Assembly (NCBI GenBank): GCA_023630585.1
Contig: CM042553.1
Location: 14,022,020 to 14,086,019 of the forward strand
Origin: Cranoglanis bouderius
Taxonomy: Eukaryota > Chordata > Actinopteri > Siluriformes > Cranoglanididae
Direction of reading: 5' to 3'
Length of the DNA: 64,000 nt
The notes below the pieces were generated by a model, which was not told the origin of the DNA, did no database searches, and saw nothing but the letters and a program-made list of their open reading frames with translations. Of the stretch, positions 41,341 to 56,167 are shown one piece after another (positions within the stretch are counted from its first letter, which is position 1; each line of letters opens with the position of its first letter). The position numbers and the translations under genes are program-made.

Positions 41341-44300
41341 GTTGAAATCAACTGCCGAAAACAAGGGTGGCTATTTTTACGACATTATAGCCATTTTTAC
41401 GACTACCCGCTAGATGGCAGTATCGCACCTTTGTTTACATAAATTGGCCTAAATACTAAAATGTACTACATCCATCCGCGAAGCATATAGAGTTTTAAAA
41501 CATTTGTTATAGTGGTGAAAATCACAACCCATAATGATCGATGTTATATTTATTATTACGTTTTTATACTTATAAGCCCATTTAACTCGTGACTTCAATT
41601 AAAAGGGTTCAATCCGAACCTCTAACTGAATAACAAGTATAAATAATGTCAGATCAAATGATCATTTGAATAAAAATATGTTCTGTCAAAAAGCTCTAGG
41701 CCTCCAGTACATAGTCAGAAATAATATTAATATATTTATTCATGTTTTGTAACCACTTTATCCTGGTCAGAGTCATGGTGGACCCAGAGCCAATCCCAAG
41801 AATACAGGGAGAATGTGCAAGAAGCAAGTTCTCAGCAATGCCAAATAAAGCTACTAGTGTGGTTGGTGTTAGTGTGCAGCCCACAATCTGTGGATGGGTT
41901 TAAAATACATATTTCCTAAACTGCTTTAGACACAGTGAGACTATGTGAGACATAGTCAGAAGGTACTGTGTGTATCACTGAGGCTTCATGGACTTTTGTG
42001 ACATTTGTCACAGTTGGGGCTCATTTCTGGTTGTATTTTTAGGTTGCTAGTTTAAATTGGAGTGGAGAGTGACAAGCAGACATGGTGGAGGAGTGCAGTT
42101 GTCTAAGAATGGCATCCACTAAGGCTAAGCCCAAATCCTGTTCCCAAACTGTTTTGATCTTATGCAAAGGAGTGCTTTTCAGCCATGAAGTGAGATTGTA
42201 TTAGTTACTGGACAATGAAGCATATTAAAAATGTCAGTGGAGTTATCATCAGGAGCACTTTGGAAAAACTTTGATGTTGTACATAATTCAAAAATTTGAC
42301 TTTTACATATTTAAAAGGTGCTGGATATTCTCAGCACAGTTCATGTGCATATTGTTGTTGGAGTTTTAAACAGCTCACTGTCACTTCTGGGTTGACCAAT
42401 CAGAAATCTCCTGCAGAGAGCCAGCATGTGGTTAGGAACTGACATTGATGGAGATAATACGTAGTCATCCAGTGAGACAAAAAGCATTCAGTGAACGGCA
42501 GTTCTGTAGTTGGAAATGCCTTGTTGATGAGAGAGGTCATAGGAGAACGGCTAGACTGGTTCAAGCTGACAGGAAGGCTATGGTAACTTAAATAACCATG
42601 CTTTACAACTGTGGTGAGCAGAAAAGCATTTCAAATTGCAAAACACTCCAAAGCTTGAGGCAGATGAGCTATAGGTGGCACAGCCTCACTGAAAAAAAGG
42701 TTTGTTTGTACATGTAAATGTACAAACAAATGTAATTGCTATATTGCAGCCCTCCAGGACTGCAGTCTTATAAAGCATTAGTTCCTAACTGCTACTGAAG
42801 TAATGCTAGACTGCACATTATAGTGTGCTTCGCTCCTTTAATACACTCAATGTACTCAACTTATCAGCTCATTACCAAACTTTTCAAGAGTTTAGAAGTG
42901 GTGTGTTAGAGAAGTTAAATTGTGCAGTGCAGAAGTAGCTTGATTGGGAAACAAGGTGTCCTATGTGCGGTTGAGCTTCTACTGGTTTGAACACTGTTGT
43001 GGGTTTAACACTGCTTAATGAGTTCTGTATTTCACTCAAACATGGACATCTTTCAGTTATCATGAACATGATTCAAAGCCCTAGAACATAGAGCACTAGA
43101 GTCTAGGGCTTAAAGTCTGTAGTGATTGAAGGACAGTGTGAGACATCATGCATTAGCACAATGGTGATTTTGGAAATTTCAGACATTTTCACTGTCATCT
43201 TGGAATAGCCAAGAACCAAATGGTCTTACTGCAAAAATGATAAAGCGATACAGTTGTCTTATTTGCATGTAATATGGGCTGTGATATTGGAACTCTATAA
43301 GTGAAAGTGAAATCCAAGATTCCCCCCCCCCCCCCACACACTACTTTAAGATTGGAAAAGTTTGAAGAATAAAAAGAACCACATCAGCTGGTGACAACTT
43401 TTGTTTTGGAACTGCAAGTGTTTAGCCAGTTTTGGTTTGCAGGAAGATTGAACTGTCTGGCTATCACAATCTGTAAACCATGCAGACAGAGCAGCTTCCA
43501 TCACTACTGACCAGCTGGAAAACCACACTGGCTTGTGTGAAGCAGAGCAGCACTATAAACTAGGACCATATGGCTTCTTTTATTACATTCTTTCTTTGCT
43601 AAATTTATATAGAACTCGTGTTTCTCTTGCTATAAAATTTTCTTATTCTGTTGCAGATCTGACATTGTGTGTAATGTTCTTTGCTGTTTGAGGAGGGGTT
43701 TCTGTCCAACAAAAGCACATCAACCTGGGATGTCACATGAATGCCCTTGGCACTGAAATGTTCTGCTTCATTTTGAACGAGCTTTCTAATTAAGGCATTA
43801 AGAAGCAAAGCGTTTGAACAGTATGCTTGGCTGCCTCCATTACAGAGCACAATCAGTTGTAATTTATTCGTTTACAACAGCAGGAAACAGATTTTAGGCC
43901 TCTTTTTTCCCCTGAGCTTACGGTTGCAGAGTAGGCATCCATTAGGCTGTTTACTGTAATGAAGGGAGTAGTAGATGTGTTAGTCTGTGCACTAAATTAC
44001 GATGGATGATGGATGGAGAAAGAAAGACTGACAGGAAGATGAAGCATACCTATGGTGTTGTAATTGCCTCCAGTGGTACCATGGGCACCTTCAGTCTTTC
44101 TGCTAGTGGTACTGATTATGTGCTGTTTGGAATTAGACATTAACCTTGTCTGGTGTATAGTCATCAGAACTTAAACATGAGCCTCGGGGGTTGAGACTGC
44201 AGCTCAGTAAACGGCTGACCAGAGCATCTCAATCCTGTTGATGGGTCTCCATTTCACAGAATCTTTGTCATCACGATGTGCTGTGGAGTATGGACCCCTC

Positions 44301-46025
44301 TGGCTATTGGTTCTGTAAAGTTAAAGGTACATGCATTAGCAGAGTTTATGAAGTGTGACTGCTCCCACTTAGAAGTGCACAAGTGTGACTTACAAACTGC
44401 CAAAGAGGCAACTTGCTGAAGGATCTGCTTGGGCTAAAATCTGTTAAGTGAAGAAAATAGCCTTTCTAAGCCTGAAGATATACGTTATAAAACTTAACCC
44501 ATGGCATATGAGGGGACATTTGTAGACACTGTGAATTGTATTGGCATTGAACCTTCCAATATGACTAAGGGATGATGTTTGCACAGAGCTTTAAATCTAT
44601 AAAGCTATATAATTGCATGAACCTTATGTATAAATAAAGCATAGATTTAATTTTAATTGAGTAATTTTTTTAAAGTAATTATTTTGATAAATGCTTGTGA
44701 TTGCATTAATAGGCAAGGTAAGTAGTCTGATAAAGAAATCATTCACCTTGCGTAATGAAAAATACTGAACACACAGAATACTGAATGGGAGAAAAAAAGC
44801 ATAATGCATGGTTATTTTTTTTTGTATTTTTGTATTTTAGTTTTCAGGGCCATCTATCCATTCCTCGTTGTCTCCTTGTCCAATTGTGTAACTTTGTCTT
44901 TTCTTCCCTGAGTCTTAGAAAGATGAAGGTTTCCACCACTGGAAAGACAGAGGACTTTGCATTTAGTGATTTCTTTGTATCCAGTTGCAATTTTCTTTCT
45001 TAGAAAATGAAAAAAAAATGAGCAAATGATTATTTAGAGCTGCTGTAGTAAGTGCTCACAGGAGCTAACTTATTTCGCAGACAACATTAAATGTAACTAT
45101 ACATGGATAAACAGTATGTACCAATCTTTAATAAATAAGGAATTGTAAATGTTGCCAAATTGTTGTAGTATAAGTGGAATAAAACTTCAGGACACACTCT
45201 GGGGTGGCAACAGTATCTCCACTTTATATTGGCCTGCATCACACCATGTTGTTGATTATTTTCCTATAAAAGCACACCCCATTGTGTTTTAGTCCTTACT
45301 TATTGCATCACTCAAAAGTGGTAGAATGGCTCCGTAGGTTGTTTCACACAAAATCTAAATGTTAATTATGATACGCCTATGTAAATTTGATCCCCGCTAT
45401 AACCACCACAGCCTGTAACTTTCATTTTCTAGCTAGAAATGAAACATACTGACATACTGACATGTCACACAGTGATATGCTTTATGTCTAGTGCTGCTAG
45501 CTGATTGTGACCTGATTTGGCACTGCAAAGTGGGCACAAAAAGTGGTCATTAAAGACATAACTGAACACACAGAATACTGAATGTGGGAAAAAATCAAAC
45601 AGTTTTTTTTATTTTTTATTTTTTGTAATTTATTTTTCATGGCCATCTATCCAAGCCTCTGTCTCATTGTCCAGTTCTGTAGCTGTCTTTTCATTCCCTG
45701 AATATTAATAAAAGAAAGGTTGCTTGTCCAAGATTGGCTACTAAATGAATGAAAGACAGACTAGAGTCTCCAGCTGTCTAGATACCTGTCTTGGTTTAAC
45801 CCAGTTAATTGCATTTACAGCTATTATGACAAAATAGCAGCCCTAATTAGGAGGATTGAATCTCATTAGTGCTCATTTACTCTGACTGCAACAGCGGGGG
45901 GACTGTCTGTGAGGTGCTCTGGATGTGTACCTCACTTTGGGCATTTTATTATGCTGAATTAGAGGTTAGACCATGGTGTTACAGCCCTAGGGTATAGACA
46001 CAACTATAATTGGGCTTTCAGAGGA

Positions 46026-46032
46026 GTGTGTG

Positions 46033-46127
<95 letters not shown>

Positions 46128-46155
46128 TTGGTTGGTTGGTTGGTTGGTTGGTTGG
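46026..46155. repeat. (TG)n then (TTGG)n microsatellite
   Basis: About 49 TG units with one CG variant, followed by about seven TTGG units. Confidence 0.95.
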
Positions 46156-46686
46156 GGGATGGGGGTTATAGGGACGATATCACAGCTGCAGTGCAATCAT
46201 TTAATTTCCACCTCAGTATTGTCAACTGTCAGTGATTTCACTCTCAATAGCTGCTGATTCCACCCAATAAACCATTCAAATACCATAAAACCCAGTTTCA
46301 CTTTAAGTCTAATTTCCTGACTCACTCTTACATAAAGGGAGCTAGCAGAGTCTCATAACACTTCCTCATCCATGGAGCATGAAGCATACAGGCATTCTAT
46401 GCCAGACATTCTATGGGTTTATCTGAAGTGCACATCATTGCATGCTCTCCCACTTTTGTGTAAACCTGCTCTTCATGTGTAAATCTGTCTTTCTCTATGA
46501 CATGCTTGAGGATTGGTTGGAGTGAGCTTTAATAACATGTACTTTTGAGACCATGTCCCTGTCTTAACCCAGCCATTTAAACTGCTGCTGACATTTGGAA
46601 TAAACTGGATGGATCATTGGTATGGAAATGTCACTGCCTGGAGAACTGGCATATGAAGGGAGGAGAATGATCAGTAAATCCACTCC

Positions 46687-46689
<3 letters not shown>

Positions 46690-46782
<93 letters not shown>

Positions 46783-46800
46783 CCCCGCTCTCTCTCTCTC
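46690..46800. repeat. (CT)n microsatellite
   Basis: A long CT tract with a single G interruption and a short CCCCC segment. Confidence 0.95.
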
Positions 46801-48450
46801 TTCTGAATGTGAGAGAAGCCATGCTGTTCTCTTTCTCTGTCTTTGTAATTAATTTTAGAAGTCTCTGTCTGCGCCTCAGGGTGCCTTTATATCTCTGGAT
46901 GACAAACTTAAAAAAAAATTTTTTTTTTGTTCTCTTCAGCATATGAGTACATTTTAAAAGCATCTTCATAGCATATTCTCAATAAGAGAAGATTATTTGT
47001 ATTGTTTTACTAATGCCAGCCCTTTATAAGGTAATTTAAGGTGTCTTTGTAAAGGTTTTCAGCTATTCAGGTAATTTTGAAAGCTTTTAGTAGGAGCTCA
47101 AGGTGATTGGATTTATATTATATAAGTAGAACTGATAAATCCTCCTGGCTGAGTGATGAAATATCTTCAGTAGTATAAAATAATTCCATTTTAAACTTTC
47201 AAGGTTTTCCAAATTGCCTGAACAGTGAGAGAAACTATGAAAGGATCAAGCTATGAGCATTTTACTCTGTCTAAAGCACACTCTTCGGAAAAAAAGTACA
47301 AAATTGAACCATTGCTTGATGCTGGGGAGGTTTTGCCTTTGTTTTAAACCCTATGTTCCTTTCACCTGGAAAAGTGACCTTTAAAACTCATTTAAGATAC
47401 ATAATTATACTTTAAAGACAACTCTTGTACTTTAAACAAGTTTTATACTGTAGGTACATTAGGGATGTAAATGAATACAAATATATTATATGGATTGAAC
47501 AGATTATGTGTTCTAAATTGATACAAATACAGATATGAATAGTAGGTTCACTGTTTATTGTTTTGTTTTTAGAAACAAAAATTAATTAATGATGCATTTT
47601 ATGATGAGTTTATGATTATATGAGTTTATGAGGTTATGATGATGTTTATGATGTATTTATTTTCCAAAACAGCGAACTGTATGGTCAGTGATGTAGATTT
47701 AACTGTCTAATGTGCCTATATTGATTGAACTAAAGTAAATACTACTACAAGCTCATTTAAAGTGATATTTTATTTACTGCTGACAGTGTGCTTGACCATG
47801 TTGACATGACATAATATGCTGCACTTGGGGAGGATGTGACCGTCCTGACTTTCAGAGTAGGAATTTCAAGTCAAGGGGGCGTTTTCTTTGCTTTTTCCTA
47901 GTTGGAGGTTGGAAATTCCAAATTTCCAAATTTAGTCGAATGCAACATTTATATCAGTATATCCAAATACAGGTAGAGGTAGTGGCATTGTGTTAGAACC
48001 CTAGGGTAAATCAATCTCAGTTAGATATTAAAGGTACAAAACATGTACCTTTGAGGTAACCACCCCATGTACTGGTACAGCTTAATACCCATTTTTCCTG
48101 TAAGTGAGCATAAACTAAGATAATTGGTTCTATGTATGCTAAATGCCTTCATCTGAGGCAAAGATTCTTTTAGATGGCGGTTCTGTTTATCTGTAAAATA
48201 TGGTTGTTTGAGCAAGATTTAATCTTGAACTTCTGCTTAGGTACTGTAAATTGGGCTTTGAAAGTCTAAAAATATGGGTTAGAGATTAAAATGTAGAATT
48301 CAAACTCTTTATGTACTGCTTTTGTGTGGGGAAAACAGTTTTAATGCAGTAGTGCTTTAAAGGCTGATACTGAGTTTGTGAAAATTGCTGTCATTAACTT
48401 TGCCTTTATTTGTTGATAGGCAGAGAGAAAAGTGTCTATAGTTAGTTCTG

Positions 48451-48558
<108 letters not shown>

Positions 48559-49570
48559 TCAAAACCACATAATCTCTTAAGTGCGTTGCAGAGAGTCAGC
48601 TATGACTATATTTTCCCTCCGAGATGATTAATGGTCTATCTGCAAGACTATTCACTCTAAAGAAGAGTACTGCATTTGTAAAGATATGACATCTGACAGA
48701 CATTTCTTACCTTTCCTAAATGGAAAGCAATCACAAATTTACTTACTCAGGGTCACTGCTAATTTCAGTTCTAACATTTATAGACTCTGTAAGATAGCAC
48801 CTCCAGCATGACTTGTAAAAAGATGTTTTACCTGTAACCTGTAAAAGGCAGGTTACAGGTAATCTGTAAAAAGGTTGCCTCACTGAAAATTGCTTTGTGA
48901 AATAAATGTTCACTGTTGAGGATTTTGATCATCTCTATGTGGAGCACCATAAGGGCATATGCAAATCCCTATGCTTGCAAGTCTGTGAATGCTTTGTAGT
49001 CCATATGCACATGTTGGGTGGCTATAGCTGCATCACCACATATTGCTCTGGAAGAACCTTGAATCAGCTCTTCTCTTCAAAAAAATTCAGTCTCTCAGCT
49101 TCTTTGGTGCACTGTGTGCAAATTAAGCTGGGGCCAGGGCTGTAAATGCCATGCATTTGAGCTTTCTTGTGACAGGGATAACTATGGCTTTCTGGGTAAT
49201 GGGTCAGGCACAAAAAGGAGATATGCTTCAAGCACAAGGCTCTAATTAATGGATGAGGCCAACTCTCTGGCTTTTGATATGGCAGACTGTCTTTTCCTTC
49301 AGAGAGACACAATTTAGACCAAACACAAGCTGCTGAGGTGCAAAGGCTGTGTCCATCTCTCTGCCATTAAAGAGCTAAATAAATCCCCTGAGACCATGTG
49401 ATCTCTCATCTCGGAGATTCTTTTTGATTAGTTAGTAACAAAGCTGCACACCCAGCTAGAGAATGCATGGGTGAAAGTTTTAGACATGCTTAATTGTCTT
49501 CTCTGGTAACAGCAAGTGTTTTATTTATGTATTTTTTAAATTGACAGGAAAAAATAATAAATAAATACAC

Positions 49571-49606
<36 letters not shown>

Positions 49607-50994
49607 CATTTTTTTTTTTTTTACAAAAATGTTACATTGCAAGTTAGGTATTCTGTTCCACAGAGCTTTACTGTTTATAGTCAAGACAGGGTTGCTGTAA
49701 AAAAAAAAGAAAAAGAAAAAAAAAAGAAAAAATGTAATTAGTCTAAATGTTTGCTTTCCCCCAGTATTATTGCAGTTTATGTGGAATTATTTTGACTGTA
49801 GTTCATTATCACATGCAACATATTATAGGTTAGTTTCCCAGGCTTTAAGCCAGCAATTATCATTAATGTTGAAATGATAGTCCTGGACTTATCTCTGCAT
49901 GCATTTGGTAGTTAATATATCAAGGCCATTTTATGTAATCAGAATGGTTTTGGAGAAAACAAGGCAGCAATCTTCCTCTGGCTTTAGGTCACCTCTCTCT
50001 CACCTTCTCCAGCATGCTGGTTTTTTTTTTTTTTTTGCTTGTTTGTTTGTTTGTTTGTTTGTTTGTTTGTTTGTTTGGTTAATGAATATTCATCCTAGTG
50101 TAATTTCCCCTTTTGTTTTCACATTTGCTTCATTATTCATCTAACATCTCTTAGCTCAATGAGTCGATTTATTCTCTCTGTGATGTGAGAGTATTCTTGA
50201 TATTTTGCATTGAGACAATCTCAATTACTGTTTAGTGTTGTCTGATTGCAGAGTGAAAATTGTGCTCCAAACAAAAAACTCAGGTTAATAAAGCAATCAA
50301 ACTGAGTAGCAGGCAAAAAAAATCACTGCCTTGGCCTTGAAATAGTGAAGTGACTCCACATTGTGTTCAAGTGTGTGTAACAGAAAGCCCTCAAGTGGTA
50401 CTAGACGGGCATAGATACTTTTTATACAATTTCTTCGCTCCTGAAATAAGTCCGGATACTTAAAGAAAATGGACCTTCAAAGGAGAATGGATCATTCCTT
50501 CACTTGGGTCAAGTGATTGCTTTTCTGTGCCCCGACATAGCTGACTGTAGTGCTACCACACTGCAGGTAACCCAACAAACATGCCTATCCTTCCAAAAGC
50601 CCACAAACTGCCTACAAGGTTGTGGATGAGAGACCTAACACTATACCAACCATGCTTTGAATATTTAGACTTGTCTAGAGAGAACATGTGATCATTCTCA
50701 CCATATATGCATGATTCCCACCCACATATACATCACTGGGCATTATGCATTATTTAATTAATGAACAGGTTAGGTTTTAGGGTCTTTGTGTGAACATTTC
50801 AATGTAGCTACAAAGGTACATGTGAGGTAGAACTCAGTCAGAACACACAATTATTATATAGTAACTCCTTTCATGGCCTTTCATTGATCTCTCATTTGAA
50901 GCTTATATACAGTCATGGGAAAAATAAAGTACACCCTCCTCCAATTTTATGTTTTTATTTATCAGGGCCTAAATAACAATTCTGTGGTCCTCAC

Positions 50995-52827
50995 CAGCGC
51001 CGTTGAAAAAGAGAGATGTGAGACGCTTCGATCTCGCCGCAACACAGTCACATGGTTCATGTAGCTCTCAATAGTTCCAAACAAATCCGTGCTGTCAACC
51101 TGTTTGTATGGGTTTATAGTAGCCTTTTTTTCTGGGGAGTGATGGAGAGACAGCATTAATTAGTTTTTCTGTGTTCACTTTTGGAGGACAAAAGGATTGT
51201 TCCCATAACGTAGAATATATTTACAGTATGTATGCATCCATATTTTTTTCGTGCTTCTATGGTCATAATTACTCACATCCTAATGTTATCTCATGTTAAG
51301 ACATTCACATAAGCATACACAACAAGTGAATATCAATGAATGCAAGCAACTGCTCAATTTAACCTAAGAAAGAAGTTTGGTCAATAGTGCGACATAATCA
51401 AAGCAAACAGTTGAATTCAGCAAAACATTTTATTATATAATATATCCAGGGAGAGGGTAGATAAGTTTTTCTTTGAATGGGCAGTCTTTATAGAAACTCA
51501 TTTGACTTCCTACAGGGAGAGAAAGATGGCAGAAAGCAGACCATTTTCATGCAATTACTGGAAAATGATTAAGCTGAAATTAATGAGTGAAATTGATCAA
51601 TAAAATGACAGCGCCTATAAAAAAAATAAATAAAGAAAGAAAATTGTTTTACAAACTATACCTCTTATTATTATATTATTTTTATTTATTCATGCTTTCC
51701 CTGAATGCTCAATGTTGATGGTGGGTTGGGGTAGGGGAGTGTTTATAAATATTTATAAATGTTATTGTATGTATGACTATCTTCTTTAAATGCCAAAAGC
51801 CAATAAATATAATGTTAATATTATTTAAAAATTAAATAAATAAATAAATAAACTTTTATAGGTCGACATCTTACCATGGTTGGCTGTGCAGCATTTGGAT
51901 GCAAAAAATTAAAAATAAATAAGAAAAAAGGAAAGTATTAATGAGCCCTGGTAATTTTAACATCCTTCATAAACAGCAGAATACCTGTTTATAATAACAG
52001 ACCAGTCTGACATGTGTAGATGTGTGTGTGGTTATGTTGTATTATTTGCCTGAATTAAATAAATAAAAGAAAGAAATAACAATAAGAAAATCCCATCTGT
52101 TCAACAGCTGGAACTTGAGATTTACTGCATCAGTGACTATAGGGATAGCTCTTGCTTTAGACTTCTTTATCACCTCCTGAAAGAGAGAGAAAAAGGTGCC
52201 ATCTTAAGATAACGTAAAATTACGTGTCATCCAAATGATGCTGGTCCAATAAGCACACTGTAATGTTCACTTGAGGCTGCACTCAACAAAATCTTTATGT
52301 ACACATAAATGTTTCATCAGTTTAATCAAAGTTGGGCTGCAATTCCAACTCCCAGTTTATTAGGTACACCGAGCTAAAACTAATACAGTCTAACCTTAAC
52401 AACAAATCTAATAACCGAATATAAACTTTGTATGTTAACAAATGCCAATAACTGCAATTAATTTGAGGTAAATGTAGGCTAACTGACATCTGGTTATGGT
52501 AGCTAGTGAAGTGTTGTTCAGGCTAGCTATCTGCAATTAGAATCTAACCAGCTATTATCTAACGATAAACATTAACTAAAGCTGGCTACATAAGTTACCA
52601 CTATTGACTAGATTCATGAGAGGTCAGCTAATGCATTAAAATGTCAAAAAATGCAATAATTTTGTCAACTTACCAGTGACTGTGTTTGGGAAACACTGAA
52701 ATGAATGGGGTTCACTGCTGGAACTATTCAGTGTTTGGAACAATCAGTTGCCACATGCACGCGTAGCATTCTCCGATTCCTACAGAAGTCTATGGGAGTG
52801 TCGCAACTCTCTTTTTCAACGGCGCTG
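50995..52827. mobile_element. hAT-type non-autonomous element
   Basis: The inverted ends start CAGCGCCGTTGAAAAAGAGA (20 bases, matched at the other end), and an 8-base direct repeat GTCCTCAC flanks the element at 50987-50994 and 52828-52835. An end beginning CAG with an 8-base target duplication is the hAT signature. The 1833-bp interior is AT-rich without a long open frame, so it depended on a transposase from elsewhere. It sits inside the left inverted repeat of the surrounding Tc1 element. Confidence 0.9.
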
Positions 52828-52935
52828 GTCCTCACCAACTTCTATAAGCAAACAAATAACCTCAGGTGACAACAACATTTTTTCCCCCCAAAATAGTGAA
52901 CCAACATTCAGAATCCAGGTGGGAAAAAAATAAGT

Positions 52936-55900
52936 CTTCTTTTCCTTTCGGCTGTTCCCTTCAGCGGTCGCCACAGCGAATCATCTGCCTCCATCTGGCC
53001 CTAACCCCTGCATCCTCTTCTCTCAGACCGACTACCTTCATGTCCTCCTTCACTACATCCATAAACCTCCTCTTTGGTCTTCCTCTCGACCTCCTGCCTG
53101 GCAGCTCAGCATCCTTTTACCGATATATTCACTCTCCCTCCTCTGAACATGTCCAAACCATCTCAACCTGGCCTCTCTAACTTTGTCTCCAAAACATCTC
53201 ACATGTGCTGTCCCACTGATGTACTCATTCCTGATCCTATCCATCCTCGTCACTCCCAAAGAGAACCTCAACATCTTCAGCTCTGCTACCTCTAACTCTT
53301 CCTCCTGTCTTTTCCTCAGTGCAACTGTCTCCAAACCATACAACATCGCTGGTCTCACTACTGTCCTGTACACCTTTCCTTTCATTCTTGCTGGTACTCT
53401 TTTATCACACAACAGACCTGACACTTTTCTCCACCCATTCCAACCTGCCTGCAGACGCTTCTTCAACTCTTTTCCACACTCCCCATTGCTCTGGACTGTT
53501 GACCCTAAGTACTTAAAATCCTGCACCTTCTTTACCTCTTCTCCCTGTAACCTCACTGTTCCACTTGGATGCTTCTCATTCACACACATATATTCTGTCT
53601 TGCTGCAACTAACCTTCATTCCTCTTCTCTCCAGAGCAAACCTTCACCTCTCTAGACTTTCCTCCACCTACTCCCTGCTCTCACTACAGATCACAATGTC
53701 ATCCGCAAACATCATAGTCCATGGAGATTCCCGACCTCATCTGATAGCCTGTCCATCACCACCGCAAACAAGAAGGGGCTCAGAGCTGATCCTTGATGCA
53801 GTCCCACCTTTACCGTGAACTCCTCTGTCACACCTACCGCATACCTTACCACTGTCCTACTGCTCTCAAACATATCCTGCACCACTCTAACATACTTCTC
53901 TGCCACTCCAGACCTCCTCATACAATACCACAGCTCCTCTCTTGGCACCCTGTCATACGCTTTCTCTAAATCTACAAAGACACAATGCAGCTCTTTCTGC
54001 CCCTCTCTGTACTTCTCCATCAACATTCTCAAAGCAAATATTGTATCTGTAGTGCTCTTTCTTGGCACGAAACCATACTGCTGCTCACAAATGCTCACTT
54101 CTCCCCTTAGCCTTGCTTCCACTACTTTTTCCCACAACTTCATTGTATGGCTCATCAGCTTAATACCTCTGTAGTTTCCACAACTCTGCACATCTCCCTT
54201 GTTCTTAAAAATCGGCACCAAAACACTTCTCCTCCATTCCTCAGGCATCCTCTCACCCTCTAAGACCTCGTTGAACAACCTAGTTAAAAACTCTACTGCC
54301 ATCTCTCCTAGACACTTCCATACCTCCACTGGTATGCCATCAGGACCCACCGCCTTTCCTCTCTTCATCCTCTTCAAGGCTCTCCTAACTTCACCCTTGC
54401 TAATCCTTTCTACTTCCTGCTCAACAATATTTGCCTCTACTACTCTTCTCTCTCTGTCATTTTCCTCATTCATCAGTTCCTCAAAGTACTCCTTCCATCT
54501 TTTCCTCACCCTCCTGTCACCTGTCAACACATTTCCATCTCTATCTTTAATCACTCTAACCTGCTGCACATCCTTTCCATCTCTATCCCTCTGCCTCGCC
54601 AACTGATACAAATCCCTCTCACCTTCCTTACTATCTAACCTTGCATACATGTCCTCATAAGCTTTCTGTTTGGCCTTTGCCACCTCTATCTTAACCTCAC
54701 GCTGCATCTTCCTATATTCCTGTCTACTTTCCTCCGTCCTCTCACTGTCCCACTTCTTCCTAGCTAACCTCTTCCTCTGGATACTCTCCTGAACTTCCTC
54801 ATTCCACCACCAAGTCTCCTTGTCTTCTTTCCTCCTTCCAGATGACACACCTAGCACCTTCCTACCTGTCTCCCTGATCACTTTGGCTGTAGTAGTCCAG
54901 TCATCTGGAAGCACCTCCTCACCACCTAAAGCCTGTCTCAACTCCTCCCTGAAAACCGCACAGCACTCTTCCTTTTCCAACTTCCACCATTTTGTCTTCT
55001 GCTCTGCCTTTGCTTTCTTCATCTTCCTCACCACCAGAGTCATCTTACACACCACCACCCTATGCTGTCTAGCTACACTCTCTCCTACCACTACTTTGCA
55101 ATCGCTAATCTCCATCAGATTACAGTGTCTACATAAGATATAGTCCACCTGTGTGCTCCTGCCACCACTCTTATATGTCACCCTGTGTTCCTGCCTCTTC
55201 TGAAAGTGCGTGTTCACCACAGCCATCTCCATACTTTTAGCAAAGTCTACCAACCTCTGTCCTTCTGGGTTCCTTACCTGAAGACCAAACCTGCCCATCA
55301 CTTCCTCATCCCCACTATTCCCTTCACCAACATGTCCATTAAAGTCTGTCCCTATCACCACTCTCTCACCTCTGGGAACACTCTGCATCACTTCCTTAAG
55401 CTCGCTCCAGAATCTGTCTTTCTCCTCTTGCTCACAACATACTTGTGGAGTAGCACTAACAACATTCAACATCACACCTTCAATTTCCAGCTTCAGACTC
55501 ATCAACCTATCTGACACTCTCTTTACCTCCAGAACATTCTTCACAAACTCCTCCTTCAGGATCACTCCTACTCCATTTCTCTTCCTGTCCACACCATGAT
55601 AAAACAATTTAAACCCTGCTCCAATGCTTCTAGCCTTGCTCCCTTTCCACCTGGTCTCCTGGACACACAGAATGTCGACTTTCCTCCTCTGCATCATATC
55701 TACCAGCTCTCTGCCTTTACCTGTCATCATACCAACATTCAAAGTCCCTACTTTCAGTCCCTAAACTCCTGCCTTTTCTCTTCTCTCTGTGCCTACAGAC
55801 ACACCTTCCTCCTCTAACACACCTTCCTCCTCTCCTTCTTCGACCAACAGTAGCCCAATTTCCACCAGTGCCCTGTAGGTCAACGGCACCGATGGTGGTC

Positions 55901-56086
55901 GTTGTTAACCCGGGCCCCGACCGATCCGGTAGTCTGGAAGTCATGTTAGTGATTCGCATATTGAATTTGGCAAAAGTTTTATGTCGGATGCCCTTCCTGA
56001 CACAACCCTCTCTATTTATCTGGACTTGGGTCCGGCACAAAGAGTACACTGACCTCCTGTGGCTAGATTTGGGGGGGGGGGGGGAG
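52936..56086 (-). mobile_element. RTE-clade LINE insertion
   Basis: About 3.15 kb of non-LTR retrotransposon in minus orientation, inserted in the left inverted repeat of a Tc1 element between ATAAGT and AGTACACCC, with a possible AGT duplication. The leader (about 55750-56060) precedes a single endonuclease/reverse-transcriptase ORF. The 3' end has no poly-A but ends AAGGAAAAGAAG, typical of RTE elements with short tails. A G run lies at the 5' junction (56071-56084). Confidence 0.85.
52961..55742 (-). pseudogene. RTE ORF: AP endonuclease and reverse transcriptase, broken
   Basis: This ORF would have nicked target DNA and copied its own RNA into the nick. From 55742 a 676-residue frame runs through the endonuclease (VDILCVQETRWKGSKARSIG, ERVVIGTDFNGHVGEGNSG, TYKSGGRSTQVDYILCR) into the reverse transcriptase (GKAVGPDGIPVEVWKCLGE, FKNKGDVQSCGNYRGIKLMS, VFVDLEKAYDRVPREELWY, LHQGSALSPFLFAVVMD). 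It stops at 53712 just before the active-site block, which continues in another frame as WTMMFADDIVICSESRE. Two in-frame stops follow within 20 codons, then KVSCSKTEYMCVNEKHPSG to about 53100. Another shift leads to a final MIRCGDR and TGA at 52961. It is therefore inactive, but the lesions are few and the copy looks fairly young. Confidence 0.85.
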
Positions 56087-56167
56087 AGTACACCCTATAA
56101 TTCAGTACAACATGTAGAACCACCATTACAACAATAACTTGAAGTGAACATTTTCTATAGGAGTTTA

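Noticed and set aside
42701..42730. Perfect palindrome as a possible protein binding site
   Set aside because: Thirteen-base arms in AT-rich repeat-like sequence with no gene nearby; noted in the spacer entry only.
46026..46155. Telomere- or CRISPR-like regular repeat
   Set aside because: It is a plain (TG)n(TTGG)n microsatellite without spacers.
53183..55514. Several plus-strand open frames over the RTE element
   Set aside because: They are the reverse strand of the reverse-transcriptase ORF and have no motif of their own.
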